64,000 bases of DNA from Alphaproteobacteria bacterium (GTDB taxonomy: Bacteria; Pseudomonadota; Alphaproteobacteria; UBA6615): the NCBI GenBank assembly GCA_011087645.1, contig JAALLF010000007.1, forward strand, positions 1 through 64,000, read 5' to 3'. Of this stretch, positions 45,231 to 53,673 are shown one piece after another (the first letter of the stretch is position 1; every line of letters begins with the position of its first letter). The position numbers and the translations under genes are program-made. The notes beneath the pieces are model-generated. The model made no database searches. It was given only the letters and a program-made list of their open reading frames with translations, and was not told where the DNA came from.

Positions 45231-45536
45231 GTGAACTCCGGCGTCATTTTTCGAACCAGACGTTCGCGCGCACGTACTATTGAATATCACCAGCGCTAGT
45301 TTACCCAAGGGTTGGAGACGGTTTACGCGCGGGCTGTAATTTCATATGCGCGTAAATTTTAAATGATTGTTTTATAAAACTATAGTATTTGGAATTTTCC
45401 ATGTGACTATCTCTATAACGTTGAAATATACACAGATTTATATCCAAATAATTACTATTATATACTTATTGCTTAACCCATCATTAATTTCCCGAGGCCA
45501 TAATGGCTGTCATTCTCCGTAAACAGGAGTTCGGCC
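45231..45536. promoter_or_regulatory. AT-rich intergenic region with a 9-bp inverted repeat
   Basis: 306 bp without a gene. From about 45340 to 45480 it is strongly AT-rich compared with its neighbours. At 45322-45356 TTTACGCGC and GCGCGTAAA form a perfect 9-bp inverted repeat with a 17-nt spacer, followed by TTTTAAATGATTGTTTT. It may terminate the FkbM gene or bind a regulator; the promoter of the lipoprotein gene probably lies in the AT-rich part. Confidence 0.45.
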
Positions 45537-46190
45537 ATGCAATTCCCGGTCCCGGCGCTTTTGGCAATGCTGTTTCTATCAGGTTGCGCGGTGCCGCCAG
45601 CCGTTGCGGTCGCGTCTCTCGCGGCTAACGGCGTCAGTTTTGCGACCACCGGCAAGAGCACGACGGACCACGCGATTTCGGCGGTGGTCGGTGAAGATTG
45701 CGCGCTGCTGCGCGCCGCCAGCGAAAAAGAAATTTGCGACCCCGACGGCGAAGTACTGATCGCGCTGGAGGTTACGGAGACGCCCGACGCGGACTGGTAT
45801 GTCGATCTGGAATCCGGCGAGGCGACGACCGCGGGATTAGATACCGCCCGTTCGTCGGACACGCTGCAGGCTGCGGTCGAAACTGCGCCGGCGCTCCCCC
45901 AACACAGCGCCGGCAACAAAACATCTATGGCGTCTTTAGCGCCCGCAGCTAAAAGCGCAACCTACAAGTCTCTGGATCATCTCGCCGCCCTTGCCGCCGA
46001 ACCTGCACCGCGCGGAGTCTTCGCCGACGCGCGCCCGGCGCCTAAACCGGAGACGCCACCGCTACCGCAACAATTGGTGTCAGCGCCGGTAGTGCAACAA
46101 GCAGCGCCCCCGCCGGACGCCCCAAAGCCTTGGATTAGCCGGCTGACCGAGCGCACCCGCGGCATATTCGGCAAACCTCGCCAGCAATAA
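45537..46190 (+). CDS. Outer-membrane-type lipoprotein of unknown function
   Basis: 217 residues. A short signal peptide ends in the lipobox LFLSGCAVPP with Cys near residue 17. The first third is compact (VGEDCALLRAASEKEICDP, two Cys) and carries the pattern of a small conserved alphaproteobacterial lipoprotein domain. The rest is Ala/Pro-rich and probably disordered (LPQQLVSAPVVQQAAPPPD). ACAGGAG precedes the ATG. It may be attached to the cell wall or outer membrane. Function unknown. Confidence 0.75.
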   Translation: MQFPVPALLAMLFLSGCAVPPAVAVASLAANGVSFATTGKSTTDHAISAVVGEDCALLRAASEKEICDPDGEVLIALEVTETPDADWYVDLESGEATTAGLDTARSSDTLQAAVETAPALPQHSAGNKTSMASLAPAAKSATYKSLDHLAALAAEPAPRGVFADARPAPKPETPPLPQQLVSAPVVQQAAPPPDAPKPWISRLTERTRGIFGKPRQQ

Positions 46191-46303
46191 TCCCGACCTT
46201 TTTCGCCTGACCACCGCCGGTTTCCGCCGGCCGCGCCCGTCGTGCCCCCGGCCATTCGCCGTGATAAGATCACGCAAGAGGCATAACGGGGAGGGGCACC
46301 GCC

Positions 46304-47050
46304 TTGATCGAAGAGACTTTGGATATCGCCACCAACGATGGCGAGATGGAGACGTTTATCTGCCGGCCGGAGCGGGGTGGTCCCTACCCTTCCGTCTTCT
46401 TTCTGATGGACGCGCCGGGCATCCGCGAAGAGCTGCGCGACATGGCGCGGCGGCTGGCGTCGGCAGGCTATTTCGTGCTGCTGCCCAATCTCTATTACCG
46501 GGCCGGGCGCGACACGTTTTACGGACCCGACGTATTGACCGAGGGCAGCGCCGACCACACCGCCATGCGCGCCATCCGCACTAAGATGACGATCCCGCCG
46601 GTAATGGAAGATATCGCCGCCATGCTGGCCTTCGTCGACGCCCATGATGAGGTAACGCCCGGCTTGGTGGGGTGCCATGGTTACTGCATGAGCGGGCCCT
46701 ACGCGCTGGCCGCCGCCGCGCGCTATCCCGACCGGATCGGCGCGGCGGCGTCTTTTTACGGCACCTGGATCGTCAGCGACGCCGAAGAGAGCCCGCACCT
46801 GACTTTGGGCCAAGCCAAGGGCGAGCTCTATATCTCATGCGCCGAGCATGACGATCTGGCGCCGCCGGATATGGTCGCGGAACTGGACCGCCTGTTTAAG
46901 GCTTCGGGCGCCGCCGGCGAGCTGGAGATCCACGCGAACGTCCATCACGGCTTCGCCTTCCCCGGACGCTGGTGCTACGACCAGCCGGCCGCCGAGCGCC
47001 ACTGGGAGCGGCTGTTCGCGCTTTATCGCAGAATGTCCGAGGGCGCTTAA
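46304..47050 (+). CDS. Dienelactone hydrolase family protein
   Basis: 248 residues starting at a TTG with GGGGAGGGG nine bases upstream; no ATG is suitable because the first strand (DIATNDGEMETFICRPE) begins at once. The nucleophile is the Cys in VGCHGYCMSGPYALAA (about 122), and the His is in HHGFAFPGRWC (about 222). It hydrolyses a lactone or ester. The next gene, an acyl-CoA dehydrogenase, starts 3 bp after its stop, so they share a transcript and perhaps a pathway. Confidence 0.88.
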   Translation: MIEETLDIATNDGEMETFICRPERGGPYPSVFFLMDAPGIREELRDMARRLASAGYFVLLPNLYYRAGRDTFYGPDVLTEGSADHTAMRAIRTKMTIPPVMEDIAAMLAFVDAHDEVTPGLVGCHGYCMSGPYALAAAARYPDRIGAAASFYGTWIVSDAEESPHLTLGQAKGELYISCAEHDDLAPPDMVAELDRLFKASGAAGELEIHANVHHGFAFPGRWCYDQPAAERHWERLFALYRRMSEGA

Positions 47051-47053
47051 TCG

Positions 47054-48211
47054 ATGGCCTTCACGCCGCTGAATTTCACGCAAGAACAGCGCATATTCCG
47101 TGACCAAATGCACCGGTTCGCCGAGCGTGAGATCGCCCCGATCGCCGACGAGATCGACCATAACGACCGCTTCCCGGAAGAGATCATTCCCAAATTCGGC
47201 GAACTCGGCCTGATCCAGTGGAGCGTGCCGGCGGCCTATGGCGGGCCCGAGGGTTCGCTGACCATGCTGTGCATCGCGCGCGAGGAAATCGCCCGCTACT
47301 CGCTGTCGCTGTCGGTGATGGTCGGCGAGAACGGCAACGGCTTGGCTCTGCCCCTGCTGTTCGCCGGCAGCCAGGCGCAGAAGGACAAATATTTTCCGCT
47401 GCTGGCCGAGGGTAAGACCCTGGTCGCCTTCGCCCTGTCGGAACCCGACGCCGGGTCGGACGCGGCGTCGCTCAGCACCCGGGCGGTGCGCGACGGCGAC
47501 GACTGGCTGATCACCGGCAACAAGACCTACGTGACATGCGGGCCGGTCGCCGACTATGTGCTGGTGTTCGCGCGCACCAACGACGCGCCCCGCGCCAAGG
47601 GCATCTCCGCCTTCATCGTCGACACCACCCTGCCCGGCGTCGCCCGCGGGTCGAAGAACAGAAAGATGGGGTACAACGGCGCCACGCCGAACTGCGATTT
47701 CTTCTTCGACCAAGTGCGGGTGCCGGCCGAGGCCATGGTCGGCGGCGACGGCGAGGGCTTTGCCGTGGCCATGAAATGCATGGAATTCAATCGGCCGGCC
47801 ATGGCGGCCTCGGCCATCGGCATCGCCCAGGGCGCGCTGGAAGCCGCGGTCGCCTTCGCCAAGGAGCGCCGGCAATTCGGCAAGGCAATCGCCGAGTTCC
47901 AAGGCCTGCAATTCATGATGGCCGACATGGCCATGCAGATCGAAGCCACCCGCGCCCTGCTCTACGAAGTCGCCGCGCGCTACGACGCCGGCGAGATGGA
48001 CGGCTATGGCGGGCTGGCCGCCAGCGTGAAATGCCTGGCCAGCGATGCGGCCATGAAGGTCACCACCGACGCGGTGCAGATCTTGGGCGGCGCCGGCTAT
48101 ATGAAGGAACATTCGGTCGAGCGCATGATGCGCGACGCCAAGGTGACGCAAATCTTCGAAGGCACCAACCAGATCCAGCGCATGCTGGTCGCCCGGGATC
48201 TGCTCACATGA
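47054..48211 (+). CDS. Acyl-CoA dehydrogenase
   Basis: A 385-residue flavoenzyme with the catalytic Glu in TQIFEGTNQIQRML (about 368). Other signatures are FALSEPDAGSDAASL (about 132) and RRQFGKAIAEFQGLQ (about 275). It oxidises a fatty or branched acyl-CoA to the 2-enoyl form and passes electrons to an electron-transfer flavoprotein. It is co-transcribed with the dienelactone hydrolase; a few bases separate them. It converges on a second, different acyl-CoA dehydrogenase. Confidence 0.95.
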   Translation: MAFTPLNFTQEQRIFRDQMHRFAEREIAPIADEIDHNDRFPEEIIPKFGELGLIQWSVPAAYGGPEGSLTMLCIAREEIARYSLSLSVMVGENGNGLALPLLFAGSQAQKDKYFPLLAEGKTLVAFALSEPDAGSDAASLSTRAVRDGDDWLITGNKTYVTCGPVADYVLVFARTNDAPRAKGISAFIVDTTLPGVARGSKNRKMGYNGATPNCDFFFDQVRVPAEAMVGGDGEGFAVAMKCMEFNRPAMAASAIGIAQGALEAAVAFAKERRQFGKAIAEFQGLQFMMADMAMQIEATRALLYEVAARYDAGEMDGYGGLAASVKCLASDAAMKVTTDAVQILGGAGYMKEHSVERMMRDAKVTQIFEGTNQIQRMLVARDLLT

Positions 48212-48324
48212 GTGACGCCGCCGGTGCCCTCGACGAGGCCGTCCGCGCGATCTGGTCGACCGCAAAATGTTGTCGGGTAAGGCATTCTAAGACCCGAAGA
48301 TTTCACAGCAACACCTCATGCTGA
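48208..48324 (+). pseudogene. Truncated reading frame running into a palindromic repeat
   Basis: A 38-codon frame starts at an ATG overlapping the previous stop (ATGA) and begins MSDAAGALDEAVRAIWST, which looks protein-like. After about 25 codons it loses character and ends inside a palindromic repeat. It may be the start of a former third gene of the acyl-CoA operon, cut by the repeat. Only the coupling position and composition support this. Confidence 0.3.
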
Positions 48325-48381
48325 GCTTGTCGAAGGATTGAGGTGTTGCCCGCCTCATACTTCGACAAGCTCAGCATGAGG
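48313..48381. repeat. Dispersed palindromic repeat, short type, inverted pair
   Basis: CTCATGCTGAGCTTGTCGAAGG is followed by the mirrored ACTTCGACAAGCTCAGCATGAG. The two units are inverted relative to each other and span the junction of the convergent acyl-CoA dehydrogenase genes. Confidence 0.85.
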
Positions 48382-48415
48382 CTATGTTGATCCTAGCTCT
48401 TCAAGAGTCTCCGCC

Positions 48416-49660
48416 TTACCGCCCCGCCGCGGCTTCGGCGGCGCGCTGGCTGTAGGTGATATCGGACGGGTCGGGCTTCATGAGGTAATTGCCCGCCTTA
48501 AGCGCCAAGACATCGTTGGTGCCGTCGGAATGGAGGAAGCTTTGGGCGTCGCGGATAAGCTTTTCCAGGGGATTTTTGCGCATATAGCCCGCCGCCGCCC
48601 ACAATTCGAGCGCCTGCTGGCAGACATGCACCGCGGCTTCCGAGGCGAACACCTTGCACAGGCTGGCATGCATGGGGTCCTGATCCGGGCGGCCGGCCGA
48701 CCAGGCCGATTGCCAAATATAGGCCCGCGCGGCGGCGATTTGCATGGCCATGCGGGCCAGCCGGGTACGCTGGATCTGGTGGTGGATAATCGGGCCGCCG
48801 GCCTGTTCACGCTCGAAGGCGTACTGCACCGATAAATCATAGGCCCGCTGGGCGACCCCCAGCACGGTGGCGCCAGCCTGGATGTTCGAGCCATAGCCAA
48901 GCAGAAATTCGGTGCCGATCTGCGCCGCATTACCGACCTCGCCGATACGGTCCTCGTCGGGGACTTCCACATTGGTGAACCGTAGCGTGCCGTTTTGCAC
49001 GCAACGCTGGCCGAGCTTGTCCCACACTTCCGTCACCTCGAAGCCCGGCGTATCCGCCGCCACCAGGAACGAGGTGAGACTGGTGCGCAGCGGCCCGTCG
49101 GGGTCGTTGCGGGTACGCACCATGTAGATTTTAGCCAGCCCGCCATTGGAGATATAGCGCTTGGTGCCGTTGAGGACCCAGGTATCGCCCTTTTTGACGG
49201 CGCTCATCTGCATCGCCTTACCGGGCTCTTGATAGGGCAGAATATTTTCGCTGCCGGCGGTCGGTTCGGTCGAGCAGATACCCATCAGACAGGTATCGTC
49301 TTCGACGATGCGCGGTAGCCAGCGTTCGCGCTGGGAATCGCTGGCGACGCGGCACACGGCGGTGAGAATTTTCCAGGTCTGATCGAACGCCACCGCCATG
49401 CCGAGATCGCCATAGGCCAGTTGCTCGCCGATCATCGCCGCGGTCGCCACATCGGCCCCCTCGCCGCCGAATTCGGTGGGCACCGTCAGGGTACGCAACC
49501 CCAGGCGCGAGCCTTCGCGCACCACGTCCCAATCGAAGGCCTGCGCCGGGTCGACCACCCGGTCGGCCTTTTCCGCCGACGGGATCATCACCTCGATGGC
49601 GAATTTTTTGGCAATGGCGCGCAGCTCTTCCTGGCGCGGCGTGAGTTCAAAATCGACCAT
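48416..49660 (-). CDS. Acyl-CoA dehydrogenase with Asp at the usual Glu position
   Basis: 414 residues of the acyl-CoA dehydrogenase fold: N-terminal helical domain, CSTEPTAGSENILPYQ (about 120) and the C-terminal helices ending SFLHSDGTNDVLALKAG. In most family members the last block reads EGTNxI, with Glu as catalytic base; here the residue is Asp. Some members put the base elsewhere, so the enzyme may still be active, but its substrate class is uncertain. GGGGGAAA precedes the ATG. It converges on the other acyl-CoA dehydrogenase gene. Confidence 0.9.
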   Translation of the reverse strand: MVDFELTPRQEELRAIAKKFAIEVMIPSAEKADRVVDPAQAFDWDVVREGSRLGLRTLTVPTEFGGEGADVATAAMIGEQLAYGDLGMAVAFDQTWKILTAVCRVASDSQRERWLPRIVEDDTCLMGICSTEPTAGSENILPYQEPGKAMQMSAVKKGDTWVLNGTKRYISNGGLAKIYMVRTRNDPDGPLRTSLTSFLVAADTPGFEVTEVWDKLGQRCVQNGTLRFTNVEVPDEDRIGEVGNAAQIGTEFLLGYGSNIQAGATVLGVAQRAYDLSVQYAFEREQAGGPIIHHQIQRTRLARMAMQIAAARAYIWQSAWSAGRPDQDPMHASLCKVFASEAAVHVCQQALELWAAAGYMRKNPLEKLIRDAQSFLHSDGTNDVLALKAGNYLMKPDPSDITYSQRAAEAAAGR

Positions 49661-49763
49661 GTTTTCCCCCTTGTTGGTTCACGTGAATTAACCATAAACC
49701 ACACAAAAATACCCCTGCGGCGACGAATAAAAGACTAGCGGCCGCCGCTAGCAGACCTCACAT

Positions 49764-50936
49764 ATGCGGGCGATGTTGAATTTTCTGCGAACGATTGGCC
49801 GAAACCTACAGGCGCGTTGGAAGCTGGTGACCGGCCTCCTCATCGTCGGTACGCTGGTGGTGGTGCTGGCGTTCGCGCAGTGGATCGGCATTCTCGCCAT
49901 CGAGCGGCACAACGGGTATTTCGCGCCAGTCTGGGCCGCCGACGGCGAGCATATCTATTTTGTGGAACGTGATACGACGGGGGTGATTTGGGGCCTCGGG
50001 TGGGAGTTTTTCTCACCACCGGCCAATTCCTATGTGTTCAGCGACCGGCTGACCCTCGAACGGCTGAATGTCGTCAGCGGCAAACGCGAAGTTCTCGAAC
50101 GTTTCGCCGACACGCCGGTGACCGGCCGCACGACCCGGCATTACCGCGGCCGCATCTTCAACACCATGTCGACGCGCCTCACGCCAACCGATCAAGGCGT
50201 CGAGATTCGGGTCCGGATGAACATTCCCCGGGTGCCGAGTTCCGAGCAATGGGCCCTGGCCGGCATCTGGCAGCCCGGTCAGCCGTCGAATGCCCAATGG
50301 GCCAATAAATCCAGTGGCGGTTTCGCCCCGCCCAACGAAATCCTCCAGAACGGCATCGAGGTATTGACCGTACCCGGCCGGGAAGCCTTTCCCGCCGCGG
50401 TACTGGCAGTCGAGGCCGATGGCAGCTACCGGGTCTTGTTAAAGAACGGCGATTTCAACCAGCTCTATCCCGACGGCGTACCGCCGAAGCAGATCGCCGA
50501 ACGGGCGGGCCGCGAACGGATCGAGCGCTCGCGCGAATTTAGCCGGGTGCACGAGGAGCTAAAGACAAGATTCAGCGCTGAAGGCCTCAACGACGGCGCA
50601 GCCTCATTACGCGCCTATGACGAGATGGAAGAGCTCGGCTTTTTGCCGAAGAGCCCGCGCCTCGTCGCCACCGCGCTTAATACGGCGCCAGCCGATGTTC
50701 GCATCTTTGATATTCCGCAAGAATATTTCAAAGTTGGTCTATTCCAGGACATCGCCGCCGCTATCGCCGCGCCCAACAGCGAAGTCCAAACCTCGACCGG
50801 CACCTATCTCAAATATTACGACGACGAGTTGGGCCCGCGCCTGAAGGCTTGGCGCAACGATGGCAACGACCGTTTCGCCGTGCGCACCGCCGGGCGAACC
50901 TATCTACTGGAAGTGCGCCGCTTCGACCGGAAGTGA
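49764..50936 (+). CDS. Membrane-anchored protein of unknown function
   Basis: 390 residues. One N-terminal membrane segment (VTGLLIVGTLVVVLAFAQWIG, about 22-42) is followed by a large probably periplasmic domain. This contains PVWAADGEHIYFVERDTTGV (about 55), resembling a propeller-like blade, and a C-terminal segment ending FAVRTAGRTYLLEVRRFD. No family recognised. The ATG at 49764 or 49773 starts it. It stands alone between a convergent and a divergent-like gap. Confidence 0.6.
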   Translation: MRAMLNFLRTIGRNLQARWKLVTGLLIVGTLVVVLAFAQWIGILAIERHNGYFAPVWAADGEHIYFVERDTTGVIWGLGWEFFSPPANSYVFSDRLTLERLNVVSGKREVLERFADTPVTGRTTRHYRGRIFNTMSTRLTPTDQGVEIRVRMNIPRVPSSEQWALAGIWQPGQPSNAQWANKSSGGFAPPNEILQNGIEVLTVPGREAFPAAVLAVEADGSYRVLLKNGDFNQLYPDGVPPKQIAERAGRERIERSREFSRVHEELKTRFSAEGLNDGAASLRAYDEMEELGFLPKSPRLVATALNTAPADVRIFDIPQEYFKVGLFQDIAAAIAAPNSEVQTSTGTYLKYYDDELGPRLKAWRNDGNDRFAVRTAGRTYLLEVRRFDRK

Positions 50937-50952
50937 GTAAACTCCCCTCCTG

Positions 50953-51063
50953 AGTCACCCCCACCTAAGTCCTCCCCCATCAAGGGGGAGGACTTTATTC
51001 TTGCTGCCGGCCACCGTTGTAACTCCCTCCCCCTTGATGGGGGAGGGTCGGGGTGGGGGTAAC
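50953..51063. repeat. Palindromes of the CCTCCCCC / GGGGGAGG class
   Basis: CCTCCCCCATCAAGGGGGAGG and, 32 bp on, CCTCCCCCTTGATGGGGGAGG fold separately and are inverted copies of each other, followed by a G-rich tail (TCGGGGTGGGGGT). Confidence 0.75.
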
Positions 51064-51160
51064 CTCAACAAAGAGAAAACCATCTGTGGAGCGCAGAACA
51101 CTTTCTCTTACCGGTCATTGCACCTAAGCTCGGTTTAAATATCAAAAATTGGGGGCGGCG

Positions 51161-52057
51161 ATGGCGCGCGCGGTCAAGAAGTCCTGGGATACCGGCCTGA
51201 TCGATATCGGCCACGATTGCTACGCCTATATCCAGTCGGGGGGGCTCAATGTGTCCAACGCCGGGCTGATTGTCGGGCCGGACTCGTGCCTGGTGATCGA
51301 CACCCTCTACGTCAAACCGATGACCCAGGCGTTTCAACGCTCGATCGCCAAGGTCACCAAGAAGCCGGTCGGCCAAATCGTGTGCACCCATCACCATGCC
51401 GACCACACGCTGGGGCTCAACTATTTCCCGCGCCACATCCCGATCATCGCCCACCGCTATATGCGCGAACGCATGATCGAGACCGGCCTCGATCTGGCCC
51501 ACTACCGCCGCGTCAATCCCGAACATGCCCGGCATCTGCGCGGCCTGAAGCAGCATTTGCCGACACAAACCTATGACGGCGCCATGGTGCTGTATCTCGG
51601 CAAGCGGCGGGTCGAGCTGCACAATCTCGGCCACACCCATTCCAAGGGCGACACCATGGTCTATCTGCCGAAGGAGAAAATCCTCTATTCCGGCGATTTC
51701 TGCTTCAACTTCGTCACCCCGGCGACCTTCGACGCCCATATCGGCAACTGGATCAAGCAGGCCCGGCTGGTCTTGAAGACTTTCCCATTGAAGACCGTAG
51801 TGCCGGGCCACGGCCCGGTCAGCGACCGCCGGGTGCTGGAGGACATGGCCGACTATCTGAGCCTGGTGCAGCGCGGCGCGCGAAAACAGTTCAAAGCCGG
51901 CACTCCGGCCAAACGCGCGGCGAAAGAAATAAAGCTCGGCGTCTACGCCGACTGGATGAAGCCCGACCGGGTCGAGCAGGCCGTCATGAAGCTCTACAAC
52001 GAGTTCCGCGGCAAGGCCGACAAGGGCATCTCGCTCGACGCGGCGAAGGGAGGATGA
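51161..52057 (+). CDS. Metallo-beta-lactamase-fold hydrolase with canonical metal site
   Basis: 298 residues with an intact VCTHHHADHTLGLNYF motif (about 85), the Asp in LYSGDFCFNFV (about 188) and the terminal His in TVVPGHGPVSD (about 222). It is a zinc-dependent hydrolase of the general MBL family; quinoprotein-relay and lactonase members share this pattern. No signal peptide. The C-terminal 60 residues are helical and basic. The start is the ATG at 51161; a TTG 12 bp earlier is less likely. It contrasts with the two degenerate MBL proteins at 39.6-41.3 kb. Confidence 0.9.
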   Translation: MARAVKKSWDTGLIDIGHDCYAYIQSGGLNVSNAGLIVGPDSCLVIDTLYVKPMTQAFQRSIAKVTKKPVGQIVCTHHHADHTLGLNYFPRHIPIIAHRYMRERMIETGLDLAHYRRVNPEHARHLRGLKQHLPTQTYDGAMVLYLGKRRVELHNLGHTHSKGDTMVYLPKEKILYSGDFCFNFVTPATFDAHIGNWIKQARLVLKTFPLKTVVPGHGPVSDRRVLEDMADYLSLVQRGARKQFKAGTPAKRAAKEIKLGVYADWMKPDRVEQAVMKLYNEFRGKADKGISLDAAKGG

Positions 52058-52064
52058 GGCCCGC

Positions 52065-52151
52065 CCTCATACTTCGACAGGCTCAGCATGAGGCCTATCC
52101 AATATCCAGCGCTCACCCCAACCTCTCATCCTGAGCTTGTCGAAGGATGAG
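52065..52151. repeat. Dispersed palindromic repeat, short type, two units
   Basis: CTCATACTTCGACAGGCTCAGCATGAGG and CTCATCCTGAGCTTGTCGAAGGATGAGG. Each is a near-perfect hairpin of about 28 bp. Confidence 0.8.
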
Positions 52152-52169
52152 GGGGCCGCATGGTAGCAA

Positions 52170-52643
52170 TCACCCGCACAGGCGGGGTGCGCCGCCGGCC
52201 TCAATACCGCGCCCGAAATGAAACCCATCTAGACCGGCCCAGAATGCCGCCGCCTCGCACATCGGACAGGGCCGCGAGGAGGAATAGAGCGTCGCGCCGC
52301 GCAGACCGGCGCGGCCCACCCGGCGCGCGGCGTCGCGGATCGCCGACATCTCGGCGTGCGCGGTCGCGTCGTCGTTGATCACGACGAGGCTCTGCGACTG
52401 GCCGATGATCCGGCCGTCTTTGACCACAGTGGCGCCGTAGGCCTGATCGCCGCTGTCAACCGCCTGACGGCGTAGCTCAAACGCGCGTTCGATATAGGCC
52501 TCGGGCGCATCGCGGGCCGGCTGCTCGATCGTGCTCTGCGCGGTCGCGTCGCGTATCCGAAACTGCGTTAGCGCGGCGGCTGTTGCGGCGGCTGCGCCGA
52601 ATATGGCCCGGCGCGACAATTCAGCGGTCCGGTTAGTCTTCAT
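52170..52643 (-). CDS. Nucleoside/cytidine-deaminase-fold protein with a Tat-like signal
   Basis: 157 residues. The N-terminus has SRRAIFG followed by an Ala-rich hydrophobic stretch (AAAATAAALTQ), a possible twin-arginine signal. The deaminase zinc site is present: HAE in ATAHAEMSAI (about 98) and PCPMC in SRPCPMCEAAA (about 130). Related cytoplasmic enzymes deaminate guanine or cytosine-type bases. Export of such an enzyme would be unusual. The ATG at 52643 has GGGAG nine bases upstream. It lies close to the end of a palindromic repeat. Confidence 0.75.
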   Translation of the reverse strand: MKTNRTAELSRRAIFGAAAATAAALTQFRIRDATAQSTIEQPARDAPEAYIERAFELRRQAVDSGDQAYGATVVKDGRIIGQSQSLVVINDDATAHAEMSAIRDAARRVGRAGLRGATLYSSSRPCPMCEAAAFWAGLDGFHFGRGIEAGGAPRLCG

Positions 52644-52669
52644 GATGATTTCTCCCACATCAATTTAGA

Positions 52670-53008
52670 TCAAGTCAGGGGCGGTGAAGCGGGAGGCGTC
52701 GGCGGCAGCGGGTGTGGTTGATCGGGGTCTTCGACTAGCGGCACAAACAGGGCCATGACGATGCTGCTCGCATAGAGAGCGCACATCGCCGCAAAGTATC
52801 TGCGAGCCCATGTCGGTCCGAATAAAATCGCCACTGGAACTATCATTAAGAGCAACAACAAAAGAGCGGCCCAATAGCGCAGCAAATATTTGCTGAAGCG
52901 GAACCTAACGCCGCATAATCGACAGGAAAGCTTGCCGAATCCCCCAACCGAAAATTTTCGATGTGCAGGTATGCCCTTTTGACCGCACCGGGAACAAGTC
53001 AGCGACAT
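52670..53008 (-). CDS. Small membrane protein with N-terminal zinc ribbon
   Basis: 112 residues. Two CxxC pairs (CSRCGQKG and CRLCGVRF) suggest a zinc ribbon. Two membrane segments follow (ALLLLLLMIVPVAILFG, and one at about 70-92), then a Pro-rich C-terminus (PLPPTPPASPPLT). No family recognised. Confidence 0.6.
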   Translation of the reverse strand: MSLTCSRCGQKGIPAHRKFSVGGFGKLSCRLCGVRFRFSKYLLRYWAALLLLLLMIVPVAILFGPTWARRYFAAMCALYASSIVMALFVPLVEDPDQPHPLPPTPPASPPLT

Positions 53009-53075
53009 CACTGTGTTCTAGCCTCTACAAATTTGCCGAGCCGGTGATCTCACGCGGACTCCATGACGGCAACAC

Positions 53076-53645
53076 TCAATCCTCAGAGTAAACAGGCGTG
53101 CTACGTACCATTTTAGCAGGCCCGACGTCGGCTTTAAGGAAAGCAAGGATTGCTTCAACTTCACGCTTGAATTTTCCACCGTCGATGAGATTTTCGCCAA
53201 CACTCGCACCCAGCAACAATTCAATCCGAACTACCGAGTTTCCTAAGCTCCAGAACTTGAACCGAACTTCTTGCGGCCCACCATGCCGCCAGTGCCATGG
53301 CGCCCGCGCAACTATTTCCGTTGCGCCCTTGGAAATCGGTTCGATTTTATGGTTCCGCACGAGTACATTTAGGGAGTCGCAGCAAAGCGTAAACGCATCC
53401 TCCCATGGCAACTCGATATCAAAGTTCGCCGACCATCTATAGCGACCCCATGTCGCCTCTTTGCCGGAAAGATAAATAATTGCCGACAACAGGCTACTCG
53501 CCGCGGCCGGCGCCGCGAATCCGGCCAAAGCAAACCGCAATATCAAACTCTCAGATCGCAAGACGAAATCGAATATGAGAAAAAACGGCACGAACAACAC
53601 GATAGCGAGTACCGACAGCAGCAATAATCTAGTCAATTGCGGCAC
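53076..53645 (-). CDS. Membrane-anchored protein of unknown function
   Basis: 189 residues. Two hydrophobic segments at the N-terminus (LLLLSVLAIVLFVPFFLIF and a second at about 40-58) precede a soluble domain with WGRYRWSANFDIELPWEDAF. It starts at a GTG with an AGTGAGGA sequence just before it; a TTG nearby is also possible. It is separate from the zinc-ribbon gene by 67 bp on the same strand. Function unknown. Confidence 0.55.
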   Translation of the reverse strand: MPQLTRLLLLSVLAIVLFVPFFLIFDFVLRSESLILRFALAGFAAPAAASSLLSAIIYLSGKEATWGRYRWSANFDIELPWEDAFTLCCDSLNVLVRNHKIEPISKGATEIVARAPWHWRHGGPQEVRFKFWSLGNSVVRIELLLGASVGENLIDGGKFKREVEAILAFLKADVGPAKMVRSTPVYSED

Positions 53646-53673
53646 TCCTCACTCCCCGCCAATAGCTGATTCT

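Noticed and set aside
46835..48265. Reverse frame of 476 codons
   Set aside because: Antisense to the acyl-CoA dehydrogenase; composition is His- and Gly-rich without any domain.
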